NCBI GenBank assembly: GCA_025548565.1
Contig: JAJLPB010000004.1
Location: 388,388 to 452,387 of the forward strand
Length of the DNA: 64,000 nucleotides
Direction: 5' to 3'
Origin: Rugamonas sp. A1-17
GTDB taxonomy: Bacteria > Pseudomonadota > Gammaproteobacteria > Burkholderiales > Burkholderiaceae_D
In this document: one piece after another, positions 1-7,002 of the stretch
Layout: every line of letters starts with the position of its first letter
How positions within the stretch are numbered: position 1 is the first letter of the stretch
Translations under genes and position numbers: made by a program
Notes under the pieces: model-generated
Told to the model about the DNA's origin: nothing
What the model saw: the letters and a program-made list of their open reading frames with translations, nothing else
Database searches by the model: none

Positions 1-21
1 AAACCCTCGTTGTCCGTCTCG

Positions 22-156
22 ATGAGAAAATTTCGTATAACATCTATCAAGGAAAATCAAGACATCAGCGCCCTTACCGATATTCAGGATCTCCCGTTCA
101 ATGAATACTCAACAGTTACAGGTGGCCCACAAGTCCAAAATGAGCCTGAGCGATAA
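22..156 (+). CDS. GG-leader precursor peptide 1 (44 aa)
   Basis: A 44-codon gene translated directly from the DNA. It starts MRKFRITSIK and ends TVTGGPQVQNEPER. The leader carries the double-glycine pattern (Leu at -12 relative to the Gly-Gly, Glu at -8, Val at -4), which in the C39 exporter family marks the cleavage site. The predicted product after Gly-Gly is only 9 residues, PQVQNEPER. It belongs to the same family as five other genes in the first 5.1 kb, which share GGP, an Asn five residues and a Pro seven residues after the Gly-Gly. The leader is shorter than in the other copies. Only 21 bases precede the ATG, so its promoter cannot be judged, and further copies may lie outside the window. 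Role unknown: signal peptide or bacteriocin-like product. Confidence 0.7.
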   Translation: MRKFRITSIKENQDISALTDIQDLPFNEYSTVTGGPQVQNEPER

Positions 157-274
157 TTTCGAATTTCAGCAACGCTAAAGGCTCAGGAGCTACGTCACTT
201 TTTTCTGGCTGTCGAAAAAGCGTGAAAAAAATAAAAGATTGGAGATTCAGAGCCTAAGAATATAGGTGAGCCCG

Positions 275-284
275 GTCTGGCAGT
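275..284 (+). promoter_or_regulatory. Shared upstream element GTCTGGCAGT
   Basis: GTCTGGCAGT lies 53 bases before the ATG of peptide gene 2. Closely similar elements lie 55 and 57 bases before the ATGs of peptide genes 5 and 6. The constant distance suggests a promoter box or a common regulator site; this is inference. Confidence 0.4.
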
Positions 285-327
285 ACCAAATCAAAAATTA
301 ATTGCAACTCCAACTTTGAGGGAAATT

Positions 328-510
328 ATGCGCAATACGCTTTTTGCAAGCATCAAAAAGACCTTATCTGCATCGACGACGAAATTTCCCGCGACGGTGG
401 CCAAGAAAGATCTTTCCCTCCTCCGCCCATTGGCCGAGATCCAGCATTTGACGATCAAGGAATATTCGGCAGTCGCAGGCGGGCCCGAAGTCCAAAACGA
501 TCCAGTTTAG
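328..510 (+). CDS. GG-leader precursor peptide 2 (60 aa)
   Basis: A 60-residue precursor beginning MRNTLFASIKKTLSAS and ending SAVAGGPEVQNDPV. I chose the ATG at 328 over an in-frame TTG at 316 because a GAGGGA ribosome-binding site precedes it and peptide 3 begins with the same MRN motif. The leader contains IQHLTIKEYSAVAGG (Leu -12, Glu -8, Tyr -7, Val -4). The predicted mature peptide is PEVQNDPV, 8 residues. It is first in a run of three same-strand peptide genes (328-510, 519-740, 768-950), with 8 bases to the next, so these are probably co-transcribed. The exporter genes follow in convergent orientation. Confidence 0.75.
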   Translation: MRNTLFASIKKTLSASTTKFPATVAKKDLSLLRPLAEIQHLTIKEYSAVAGGPEVQNDPV

Positions 511-518
511 GAGGCGTC

Positions 519-740
519 ATGCGCAATCCATTCTTTGCACACGCAAAAAAGGTGCTGCGCTGGTCGGCGCCGGGAGCTTATTCGGCAGCAGTAGGGAAAA
601 GTGTAGGCACCGAAATACTAACCGAAGTTCGGCATTTGACAGATGAGGAATGCTTGACTATTGCGGGAGGTCCGCAAGTCCAAAACGTGCCAGAAGAGGG
701 TCAAATAACTTTTTCGAATTTTCGAATTAGTCAAAATTAG
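519..740 (+). CDS. GG-leader precursor peptide 3 with extended tail (73 aa)
   Basis: A 73-residue precursor beginning MRNPFFAHAKK, with AGGAGG just before the ATG. The leader LTDEECLTIAGG has Cys at -7 and Ile at -4. The segment after Gly-Gly starts PQVQNVP, like the siblings, but runs on for 22 residues with an extra tail EEGQITFSNFRISQN. The extra tail could be a real variant product or the result of losing an earlier stop codon. It lies 8 bases after peptide 2 and 27 bases before peptide 4, so the three probably form one unit. Confidence 0.7.
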   Translation: MRNPFFAHAKKVLRWSAPGAYSAAVGKSVGTEILTEVRHLTDEECLTIAGGPQVQNVPEEGQITFSNFRISQN

Positions 741-767
741 TCTATAACTCCCAACATAGGAAAAATT

Positions 768-950
768 ATGCACAGTATGATTTTCGCCAACATCAGAAAA
801 GCTATGTCCGCATCGCCAAAAGCAGTTGATTCAGCAGCTATCGAAAAAAGCCTCGGCGCCACCACCTCGACCGAAATCCAACACCTTTCGATCAAGGAAT
901 ACTCGGCCGTTTCCGGCGGTCCGCAAGTACAAAACGATCCGCAACAGTAA
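768..950 (+). CDS. GG-leader precursor peptide 4 (60 aa)
   Basis: A 60-residue precursor beginning MHSMIFANIRKAMSAS and ending SAVSGGPQVQNDPQQ, with an AGGAAAA ribosome-binding site ahead of the ATG. The leader HLSIKEYSAVSGG is nearly identical to that of peptide 2. The predicted product PQVQNDPQQ has 9 residues. A second in-frame ATG three codons later is possible. A long hairpin follows directly and separates the gene from the convergent exporter gene. Confidence 0.75.
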   Translation: MHSMIFANIRKAMSASPKAVDSAAIEKSLGATTSTEIQHLSIKEYSAVSGGPQVQNDPQQ

Positions 951-964
951 GAATAAGCACATTC

Positions 965-995
965 AGTCCGACGCCGTCACACGGGGCGTCGGACT
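965..995. terminator. Hairpin between converging peptide and exporter genes
   Basis: AGTCCGACGCC at 965-975 pairs perfectly with GGCGTCGGACT at 985-995 around a 9-base loop. It sits between the stop of peptide 4 and the stop of the exporter gene. No clear T-run follows, so terminator function is plausible but not certain. Confidence 0.5.
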
Positions 996-3120
996 ACGCG
1001 CCTGCAACGCGCAAGTCAGTAGGCTCCCCTGAGCCGATCAGCCTACCATCCTTTAGTACTACCACTCTATCAGCACTGGCGATCGTCTCCGTCCGATGAG
1101 CCACGACAATCCGCGTGAGCCCCATCGATTTGACTGTGGTGTTGACGTTCTTTTCGTTGTCGATATCCAGCTCGCTGGTCGCTTCGTCAAGAACCAGTAT
1201 TCGTGGTTGCCGGTACAACGCACGCGCCAACAATATCCGCTGCTTTTGTCCACCGCTGATGCCTACGCCGCTATCGCCAGTGATGGTGTTGTACCCCATC
1301 GGCATGCTGTCAATTTCCGTCGCGACCGCAGCCAGCCGCGCGCACTCCTTGATGCGCTTCCATTCGGGCATAGGGTCGAAGAAACTGATATTTTCTGCGA
1401 TAGATCCGGAGAACAATCGGTCCTCCTGCATCACCGTGGCAACCATGTTCCGATAAGTGGTCAATCCGAGTTTGCGAATTGGCTGTCCACCAACCAGCAC
1501 TTCTCCATGTGTAGGCGTGAGCAAGCCCAGCATGACCTTCACCAAGGTAGTCTTTCCGCCGCCAGAGATGCCGGTAATCGCAATACTCTCCCCTGCTTCA
1601 ATTTTGAGATCGATATTCTCAAACACATAGGGCTCGGTCGGCGAATAACGGAATGAAATCCCTCTCAACTCGATACTCGGCAAGATGTCCTCAATATCGA
1701 CTTCATCGGCATCATGGTGCCCTGCCAATTCCACCTCGGCTAACACGATGTCAGCCACCCGTTCACCGTGCAGCTTCAACATCTTGAACTCCACGATCTT
1801 GTCGACCAACGCAGCCAGTCGCGTCGAGAACTGATCCTTGTAGGCGACGAACGCGAACAGCATGCCTGTAGTGAACACGCTGTTCATAACAGCAGTGGCA
1901 GCAAGCCAGACTATCAGCACACGCTCCAGGCCAAAGAGCAGGGTCTGCGCCGTTTCATAGCTGATACGGATACGCTGGATGCGTAGTTCGGCATTGAATT
2001 GTTCCGCAAGAATATTCAACCACCCCGACCGCCGTTGCTCGCCCTTGCCAAATAAGCGCACGCTCTGAATGCCATTTGCGGTTTCAAAAAAATGGGTGGT
2101 TTGTTTCGCGGCATGAACGATCTGCTCGGCGGTCGCTGCCCGTAAGCTGCGGAACAAAACCCAGCGCATCAAGGCGTACAGCGCCACCGCGATCAAGGAA
2201 ATACAAGCCAGCCGCCGGCTATACAGCAGCATCATGCCGAACGTGCCTGCAACCATGACACCATCAACCATCGCTTGTACAAAGCCACCCGTCAGAGTTT
2301 TCTGGATGGTGGTGATGGAACCGAAACGCGACATGATGTTGCCGACATGCCGCTTCTCAAAGTACTCCAACGGCAGCTTGACCATGTGGCCAAAGACATT
2401 CCCCAGCCATTGGAAATTCAGCTGCGTACTGATCGCCACGACCGACCACCCGCGCACGGCGCCAATCGCGCCCTGTATCAGTATGAGCAGGCCGAAGCCC
2501 AATGCCAGCGTCGTCAGCAGGTCCCGATCTGCCGAGACCAGGGCGTGGTCGACCACCCACTGCAAGAAAAACGGCAATGAGATCGATACGATTTCCAGAG
2601 CCAATGCCAGCAGCAGAATCTGCGTCAGGCCTCGCTTCAAACCGGTCACGTTGCCCATCAACCCGCGCAATGTAAATTGCAGCTTGTGATCGGCCGGCGC
2701 GAAGTCGGAAGCGGGGCTTAGTTCCAGCGCGACACCTGTAAAGTGTTTGCTGAATTCAGCCATCGTGAAGCTGCGCACACCGATAGCCGGATCATGAATC
2801 ACCGCGCGGCGAGAAGATACAGACACCAGCACGACGAAGTGGTCCATGTCCCAGTGGATAATGCACGGCAGCCGAAGCTGCGGCAGATTGTGCATGTCCA
2901 ATTTGACCGGCCGGCTGTCCAGCTTCAGCACCTGCGAGATGCGGATCAGACTTTCCAACGTCGCGCCCTTGCGCGAAATGGGGAAGCGCAGTCGCAGGGA
3001 TGCCAGGTCTGTGCGGTAGCCGTGGTAGTCGGCAACCATCGCCAGGCTGCATAGACCGCATTCGCTGGCCTCGGTCTGCAAATAAATCGGCACGCTACGG
3101 TGCAGTCCTATCCGTTCCAT
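994..3120 (-). CDS. Peptidase-containing ABC exporter (C39 family, CvaB-like)
   Basis: A 708-residue exporter that should cleave the Gly-Gly leaders and pump the released peptides across the inner membrane. The N-terminal C39 peptidase (about 1-140) has Cys21 in ASECGLC, His94 in DMDHFVVL and Asp110 in HDPAIG, so it looks catalytically intact. A six-helix ABC membrane domain follows (about 155-440). The nucleotide-binding domain has Walker A GISGGGKTT, signature ISGGQKQ and Walker B RILVLDEATSEL. Length matches colicin V/bacteriocin exporters. The HlyD gene lies 14 bases upstream on the same strand, so the two are one operon. Peptide genes lie on both sides. No outer-membrane TolC partner is nearby. 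Confidence 0.93.
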   Translation of the reverse strand: MERIGLHRSVPIYLQTEASECGLCSLAMVADYHGYRTDLASLRLRFPISRKGATLESLIRISQVLKLDSRPVKLDMHNLPQLRLPCIIHWDMDHFVVLVSVSSRRAVIHDPAIGVRSFTMAEFSKHFTGVALELSPASDFAPADHKLQFTLRGLMGNVTGLKRGLTQILLLALALEIVSISLPFFLQWVVDHALVSADRDLLTTLALGFGLLILIQGAIGAVRGWSVVAISTQLNFQWLGNVFGHMVKLPLEYFEKRHVGNIMSRFGSITTIQKTLTGGFVQAMVDGVMVAGTFGMMLLYSRRLACISLIAVALYALMRWVLFRSLRAATAEQIVHAAKQTTHFFETANGIQSVRLFGKGEQRRSGWLNILAEQFNAELRIQRIRISYETAQTLLFGLERVLIVWLAATAVMNSVFTTGMLFAFVAYKDQFSTRLAALVDKIVEFKMLKLHGERVADIVLAEVELAGHHDADEVDIEDILPSIELRGISFRYSPTEPYVFENIDLKIEAGESIAITGISGGGKTTLVKVMLGLLTPTHGEVLVGGQPIRKLGLTTYRNMVATVMQEDRLFSGSIAENISFFDPMPEWKRIKECARLAAVATEIDSMPMGYNTITGDSGVGISGGQKQRILLARALYRQPRILVLDEATSELDIDNEKNVNTTVKSMGLTRIVVAHRTETIASADRVVVLKDGRLIGSGEPTDLRVAGA

Positions 3121-3134
3121 TCAGTACAGCTCCA

Positions 3135-4379
3135 TCATAAGCGGCCGGAAATGCCGAGCAAGGGTTCCAATACCCACTCCACCAATGTGCGATGCTCCAG
3201 CACGAGCGTGGCCGACAATTGCATTCCCGGCTTCAGTGCGTGCACGCCTCTCGACGATTTCACCTCCTGAGCATCCAACTGGACGCGCACCCGGTAGACC
3301 GGCTCGGATGATGCGGCAGCGTTCGGCTGTAAGTCGCCGAGCGCGACAGTCGTCAAGGAGACGTCGCGTACATGGCCATGGAATTGTCCAAATTTTTGAT
3401 AAGGGAATGCGTCGTAACGTAGCAGCACTTCCGTGCCAGATCGGACAAAGCCGGCCGCACGCGTGGGCACATAAAGTTCCGCTTCGAGTTGGCTGTCTTT
3501 CGGCAGCAGGGAGGCCAGACGCTGTTCGCCCGAAACGGCTTGTCCCTGGTCTACGACGATGCCTGCCAGTTTGCCGCTTTCATTGGCGCGCACCACCAGT
3601 TGGCGCTTGGCTTCGTTTTCGCTGGACTGCTGCTTAAGCTCTTCAAGGCTGCGCTGGAGTTCGGAAGCTTCACGGCTTCGTTGCAACGGCAAGTCGCTGC
3701 GCAGTGCCGAAAGCGCGGTGATGTCGCGCAAGATGCTCAGGCGTTGGCCTTCGGTGCTCGACATTCGAGCTTCCTGCTCAAGCAGTTCGGCGGTCTTTTG
3801 GCTGGCGGCGTTCTTTGAAACGCTTCCTTCTGCCGCAAGGCTATTCAAACTTGCCGACAAGTTGCGTGCGATTTCTATTTTGCGGCGCTGCAGGGACAGT
3901 TCACCATCCAGTTGCTTCAAGCTGGCGTTGAGGCTATCCAGTCGGACAGCGATATCCTGTCCTTTGTTGTTGGTCTGGAGGCCCTGTTGTTCGATTTCCT
4001 TGCGCAGATGCGCCATTCGCGAAGACAGCGCATCGTTAATGGAAGCTTGAGTATCCCCTTTTGTGCTAGTGCGCTCGCTGGTCAGCACAAACACGGGATC
4101 ACCCGCCTGAAGCAACTCGCCTTCCTTCGCCTGGACATTCGTCACAACGCCGGATTGGGGTGCCACCAGACGTATCACTCCGCGGTCGGGGACCACTACC
4201 CCAGTGACCGTCTCCTTGCGGGTGAAGCCGTGGGTACAAGCAAACACCACAATGGCTATCACGATCGAACAGAAAAATGCTGTCAATACCGTGTTCGACC
4301 ACGTGTGCGCCAAGATCACCACTCCGTGCAGACGCTGGTTCTTATGAGCGACCGCTTCGGGTCGAAACAATCGACTCAT
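3135..4379 (-). CDS. HlyD-family periplasmic adaptor of the peptide exporter
   Basis: A 414-residue membrane-fusion protein expected to link the C39 ABC exporter to an outer-membrane channel. I chose the start MSRLFRPEAVAHKN; an in-frame start 26 codons upstream is less likely. One transmembrane helix lies near residues 30-55, then a biotinyl-lipoyl-like half motif (VTGVVVPDRGVIRLVAPQSG), a long coiled-coil hairpin (about 115-265) and the second half with the beta-barrel (SGKLAGIVVDQGQAV). It is first in the two-gene exporter operon and diverges from peptide genes 5 and 6 across about 250 bases. Confidence 0.9.
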   Translation of the reverse strand: MSRLFRPEAVAHKNQRLHGVVILAHTWSNTVLTAFFCSIVIAIVVFACTHGFTRKETVTGVVVPDRGVIRLVAPQSGVVTNVQAKEGELLQAGDPVFVLTSERTSTKGDTQASINDALSSRMAHLRKEIEQQGLQTNNKGQDIAVRLDSLNASLKQLDGELSLQRRKIEIARNLSASLNSLAAEGSVSKNAASQKTAELLEQEARMSSTEGQRLSILRDITALSALRSDLPLQRSREASELQRSLEELKQQSSENEAKRQLVVRANESGKLAGIVVDQGQAVSGEQRLASLLPKDSQLEAELYVPTRAAGFVRSGTEVLLRYDAFPYQKFGQFHGHVRDVSLTTVALGDLQPNAAASSEPVYRVRVQLDAQEVKSSRGVHALKPGMQLSATLVLEHRTLVEWVLEPLLGISGRL

Positions 4380-4570
4380 CAAAGTTCTTTCATCGAATAA
4401 AAAAATGGGCGCACAAGCGTCCATAGCGAAGAGGTTCAGAATGAACATACCGAGCAAGCTTAGTAATGTCCCATCAGTAACATGCTACTGGACGCGATCT
4501 GATTAGGCAACGCCAAACGGCCATGCGCTACAAAAACAGTCTCAATCCCATCATTGCGCAGATAAGGAGG

Positions 4571-4591
4571 GTCTGGTAATCTCGAAATTGC
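4571..4591 (+). promoter_or_regulatory. Shared upstream element, copy before peptide 5
   Basis: GTCTGGTAATCTCGAAATTG begins 55 bases before the ATG of peptide 5. It is almost identical to the element before peptide 6 and resembles the one before peptide 2. It is not a sigma-54 site: the TGG-to-TGC spacing is three bases too long. Confidence 0.45.
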
Positions 4592-4625
4592 TTAACCTTT
4601 TAATGATCATTACGGAGCCTACTTT

Positions 4626-4778
4626 ATGCGCATCCCCTTTATCAGCAAGTCCGAGCCGTCATCGGCAACGAGTGAACCGTCCGCGAATACAGTAGTAGAT
4701 AACTTTGAGGTGCTAGCGGAAGAAGAATGCAAGGCGGTAGCAGGCGGCCCGCAGGTTCGCAACGATCCAGAAGTTTAA
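4626..4778 (+). CDS. GG-leader precursor peptide 5 (50 aa)
   Basis: A 50-codon gene read directly from the DNA. The peptide begins MRIPFISKSEPSS and ends CKAVAGGPQVRNDPEV, with ACGGAG 10 bases ahead of the ATG. The leader LAEEECKAVAGG has Leu -12, Glu -8, Cys -7 and Val -4. The predicted product is PQVRNDPEV, 9 residues. It is transcribed away from the exporter operon and is one of two tandem copies (the other at 4970). Confidence 0.75.
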   Translation: MRIPFISKSEPSSATSEPSANTVVDNFEVLAEEECKAVAGGPQVRNDPEV

Positions 4779-4912
4779 AATCCGCGCCGACGAACCCCGC
4801 AAGAGAAGCATGCTACTGGACGCGATATGATTAAGCAACGCCAGGCGTCGGCATGGAAACGATGCTTCACTGAACGGCATTATTCGCAATCACGTCATTG
4901 CATATAAAAGAC

Positions 4913-4933
4913 GTCTGGCAATCTCGAAATTGC
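4913..4933 (+). promoter_or_regulatory. Shared upstream element, copy before peptide 6
   Basis: GTCTGGCAATCTCGAAATTG begins 57 bases before the ATG of peptide 6. It differs by one base from the copy at 4571, in surroundings that have diverged more. That selective conservation is the reason for suspecting a functional site. Confidence 0.45.
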
Positions 4934-4969
4934 TAAAATTTTTAATTACCGTTACGGAGCCCGCCTTAT

Positions 4970-5122
4970 ATGCGTATCCCATTTATCAGTAAGCCTGAGC
5001 CGTCATCGACGGTAAGTTCCCCCTCTACGACTAAGGCGATAAGGGATTTTGAGGTACTAGTGACAGAAGAATGCAAGGCTGTAGCAGGCGGCCCGCAAAT
5101 CAGCAACCATCCACCAAATTAA
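4970..5122 (+). CDS. GG-leader precursor peptide 6 (50 aa)
   Basis: A 50-codon gene read directly from the DNA. The peptide begins MRIPFISKPEPSS and ends CKAVAGGPQISNHPPN, with a GGAG site upstream. The leader matches peptide 5 closely, while the predicted product PQISNHPPN is the most divergent of the six. Pro1, Asn5 and Pro7 are kept. It is the downstream member of the tandem duplication and is followed by a hairpin with a T-rich stretch. Confidence 0.72.
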   Translation: MRIPFISKPEPSSTVSSPSTTKAIRDFEVLVTEECKAVAGGPQISNHPPN

Positions 5123-5130
5123 TCTCGATA

Positions 5131-5170
5131 CTGCCAGCACCGGTGACACGGGACTGGCAGCCTTTCTTTA
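5131..5170 (+). terminator. Probable terminator after peptide 6
   Basis: CTGCCAG at 5131-5137 pairs with CTGGCAG at 5154-5160, with a second short CACCGGTG palindrome in the loop, followed by CCTTTCTTT. Confidence 0.5.
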
Positions 5171-5250
5171 GCGGCATATAGCACCCACTGAGCACAAATT
5201 GATATAAACCATATAGACTAAGGCCGAGTTTAACCAAACCGGACCTCAGC

Positions 5251-6210
5251 ATGATCGAAGCAAGCCATATCCAGTTCAAATCCCACCAGTACACCGGCCA
5301 GCAACCCGGCACGCGCCTGATCGTCACCGGCGCCGTGCATGGCAACGAGACCTGCGGCACCAAGGCCATCGCGCGCGTGATGCAGGAGCTGGACAGCGGC
5401 GCGCTGACCGTACATAAAGGCTGCGTCACCTTCGTCCCCATCACCAATCCGCTGGCCTACGCCAAGGGCGAGCGCTCCGGCGAGCGCAACCTGAACCGCA
5501 ACCTGTTCCCCAACCCGAATCCGCAAGACTTCGAGGACCGCGTGGCCAACTGGCTATGCCCGCTGCTGGCGCAGCATGATGTGCTGCTAGACCTGCACTC
5601 CTTCAACGCCGCCAGCGAACCGTTCGTCATGGTCGGCCCGCGCAACAACGACGGTCCGCTGGAGCCGTTCCAGCACGAGCAACAGGAGCGCGCGATGGCG
5701 CGCCGGCTCGGCGTGCGCCGCTTTGTCGATGGCTGGTTGCGCACCTACGGCGCCGGCGTGCAGCGCCGCCTGCGCGACGACAGCCAACTGGAAACCGTGC
5801 TGCGCTACGGCATGGGCACCACCGAATACATGCGCAGCACCGGCGGCTACGCGCTGACGCTCGAGTGCGGCCAGCACGCCGATCCGCAAGCGCCCGACGT
5901 CGGCTATCGCGCGATCCTCAACACCCTCGCCTTCCTCGGCCTGATCGACGCGCAGTCGCCGCCGCCCATCGCGGACGAGGCGATGGAGGCGCTCAGCATG
6001 GTCGCGGTCTACGACAAGCAGCACGCCGACGACCGCTTCACGCGCGCCTGGTCCAGCTTTGATCCGGTGCGGCAAGGCGAACAGATCGGCACGCGCGCGG
6101 ACGGCACACCGGTGCTGGCCGAGTTCGACGGCCGCATCCTGTTCCCCGACGCGGCGGCCGGCGCCAACAGCGAATGGTATTACCTCACGCGCGCCAATCC
6201 CGGCTTCTGA
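5251..6210 (+). CDS. Succinylglutamate desuccinylase/aspartoacylase-family zinc hydrolase
   Basis: A 319-residue member of the M14-like AstE/AspA family, which hydrolyses N-acyl amino acids with one zinc ion. Visible signatures are HGNETCG near residue 30 (zinc His and Glu), the substrate-binding segment ERNLNRNLFP and LLDLHSFN (third zinc ligand) near residue 115. The C-terminal part (GTRADGTPVLAEFDG) resembles the small barrel of the family. It stands alone: peptide genes precede it and sugE is convergent. The true substrate cannot be read from the sequence. Confidence 0.85.
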   Translation: MIEASHIQFKSHQYTGQQPGTRLIVTGAVHGNETCGTKAIARVMQELDSGALTVHKGCVTFVPITNPLAYAKGERSGERNLNRNLFPNPNPQDFEDRVANWLCPLLAQHDVLLDLHSFNAASEPFVMVGPRNNDGPLEPFQHEQQERAMARRLGVRRFVDGWLRTYGAGVQRRLRDDSQLETVLRYGMGTTEYMRSTGGYALTLECGQHADPQAPDVGYRAILNTLAFLGLIDAQSPPPIADEAMEALSMVAVYDKQHADDRFTRAWSSFDPVRQGEQIGTRADGTPVLAEFDGRILFPDAAAGANSEWYYLTRANPGF

Positions 6211-6528
6211 TCAGACGGTCGACAGCTTCAGGCCGACGATGCCGCCGACGATCATGGCGATGCAGCCCACGCGCAGCGCGCTGGCCGGTTCGTTGAGCAC
6301 GACGATGCCGAAGATGACCGTGCCAACCGTGCCGATGCCGGTCCAGATGGCGTAGGCGGTGCCGAGCGGCAGTGTGCGCAGCGCCAGACCCAGCAGGGCG
6401 ACGCTGCCGGCCATCGCGCCCAGCGTCAACACGGTGGGCAGCGGCTTGCTAAAGCCGTCGGTGTATTTGAGTCCGACCGCCCATGCCACTTCCAGCAGGC
6501 CGGCCAGGATGAGAATTATCCAGGTCAT
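6211..6528 (-). CDS. sugE: Small multidrug resistance protein SugE/Gdx
   Basis: A 105-residue four-helix membrane protein of the SMR family, Gdx subtype, which exports guanidinium or quaternary ammonium compounds as a dimer. The start MTWIILILAGLLEVAW is chosen because GGAG lies just upstream; a longer start four codons earlier is possible. The essential Glu13 lies in helix 1 (GLLEVAWAVGLKYT). The motif GTAYAIWTGIGTVG is typical of SugE/Gdx. I see no recognisable guanidine riboswitch upstream. Confidence 0.9.
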   Translation of the reverse strand: MTWIILILAGLLEVAWAVGLKYTDGFSKPLPTVLTLGAMAGSVALLGLALRTLPLGTAYAIWTGIGTVGTVIFGIVVLNEPASALRVGCIAMIVGGIVGLKLSTV

Positions 6529-6642
6529 CTGTGTCTCCAAAATTGGCGCAGACTATAGCATCGACGCTAATTCTCTGCCGATGACTTCCCGCCAAGCCCG
6601 CCTCAGGCCATAATGCCCATTCAATAATAACGAGGAGCACCC

Positions 6643-6999
6643 ATGCAATTACTGGCGCAGATCGTCACCGGACTGGTGGCGCTGATTCATGTCTACATCG
6701 TTCTGCTGGAAACCGTGCTGTTCCAGTCGCGCGGGCGCCGCGTGTTCGGGCTGACCCAGGAGAAGGCCGACATCGTCCAGCCGGCCATGTCCAACCAGGG
6801 GTGCTACAACGGCTTCCTGGTGGCGGCGCTGGTGATGGGCTTTGCGCATCCGAATCCGGCGATCGCCTCGGCGTTCACGGTGTTCGGTCTGGCTTGCGTG
6901 GCGGTGGCCGGCGTGTGGGGCTGCGTGACGGTCAAGCGTTCGATCCTGCTGATCCAGACCCTGCCGGCCGTCATCGCGCTGGCCCTGCACTTCGCTTAA
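6643..6999 (+). CDS. DUF1304 family membrane protein
   Basis: A 118-residue protein with four predicted membrane helices and the features of DUF1304: an N-terminal helix followed by QSRGRRVFGLT and a QGCYNGFLVA segment. A GAGGAG ribosome-binding site precedes the ATG. Function unknown. It stands alone between sugE (divergent) and a convergent membrane protein. Confidence 0.8.
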   Translation: MQLLAQIVTGLVALIHVYIVLLETVLFQSRGRRVFGLTQEKADIVQPAMSNQGCYNGFLVAALVMGFAHPNPAIASAFTVFGLACVAVAGVWGCVTVKRSILLIQTLPAVIALALHFA

Positions 7000-7002
7000 G
7001 AC

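Larger units (their letters stand above)
4481..5122 (+). repeat. Tandem duplication of a peptide gene with its upstream region
   Basis: Bases 4481-4778 and 4809-5122 are diverged copies of one unit. Both start CATGCTACTGGACGCGAT, both carry GTCTGG(T/C)AATCTCGAAATT, then a GGAG site and a 50-codon gene starting MRIPFISK. The offset is 328 bases. The first half of each unit is non-coding, so promoter and gene were duplicated together. Confidence 0.8.

Noticed and set aside
4571..4591. Possible sigma-54 promoter before peptide genes 5 and 6 (TGGCA ... TTGC)
   Set aside because: The distance between the GG and GC elements is 13 bases where 10 are required.
6529..6642. Guanidine riboswitch upstream of sugE
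   Set aside because: No paired ACGR-type hairpins or ykkC-like structure visible in the short leader.
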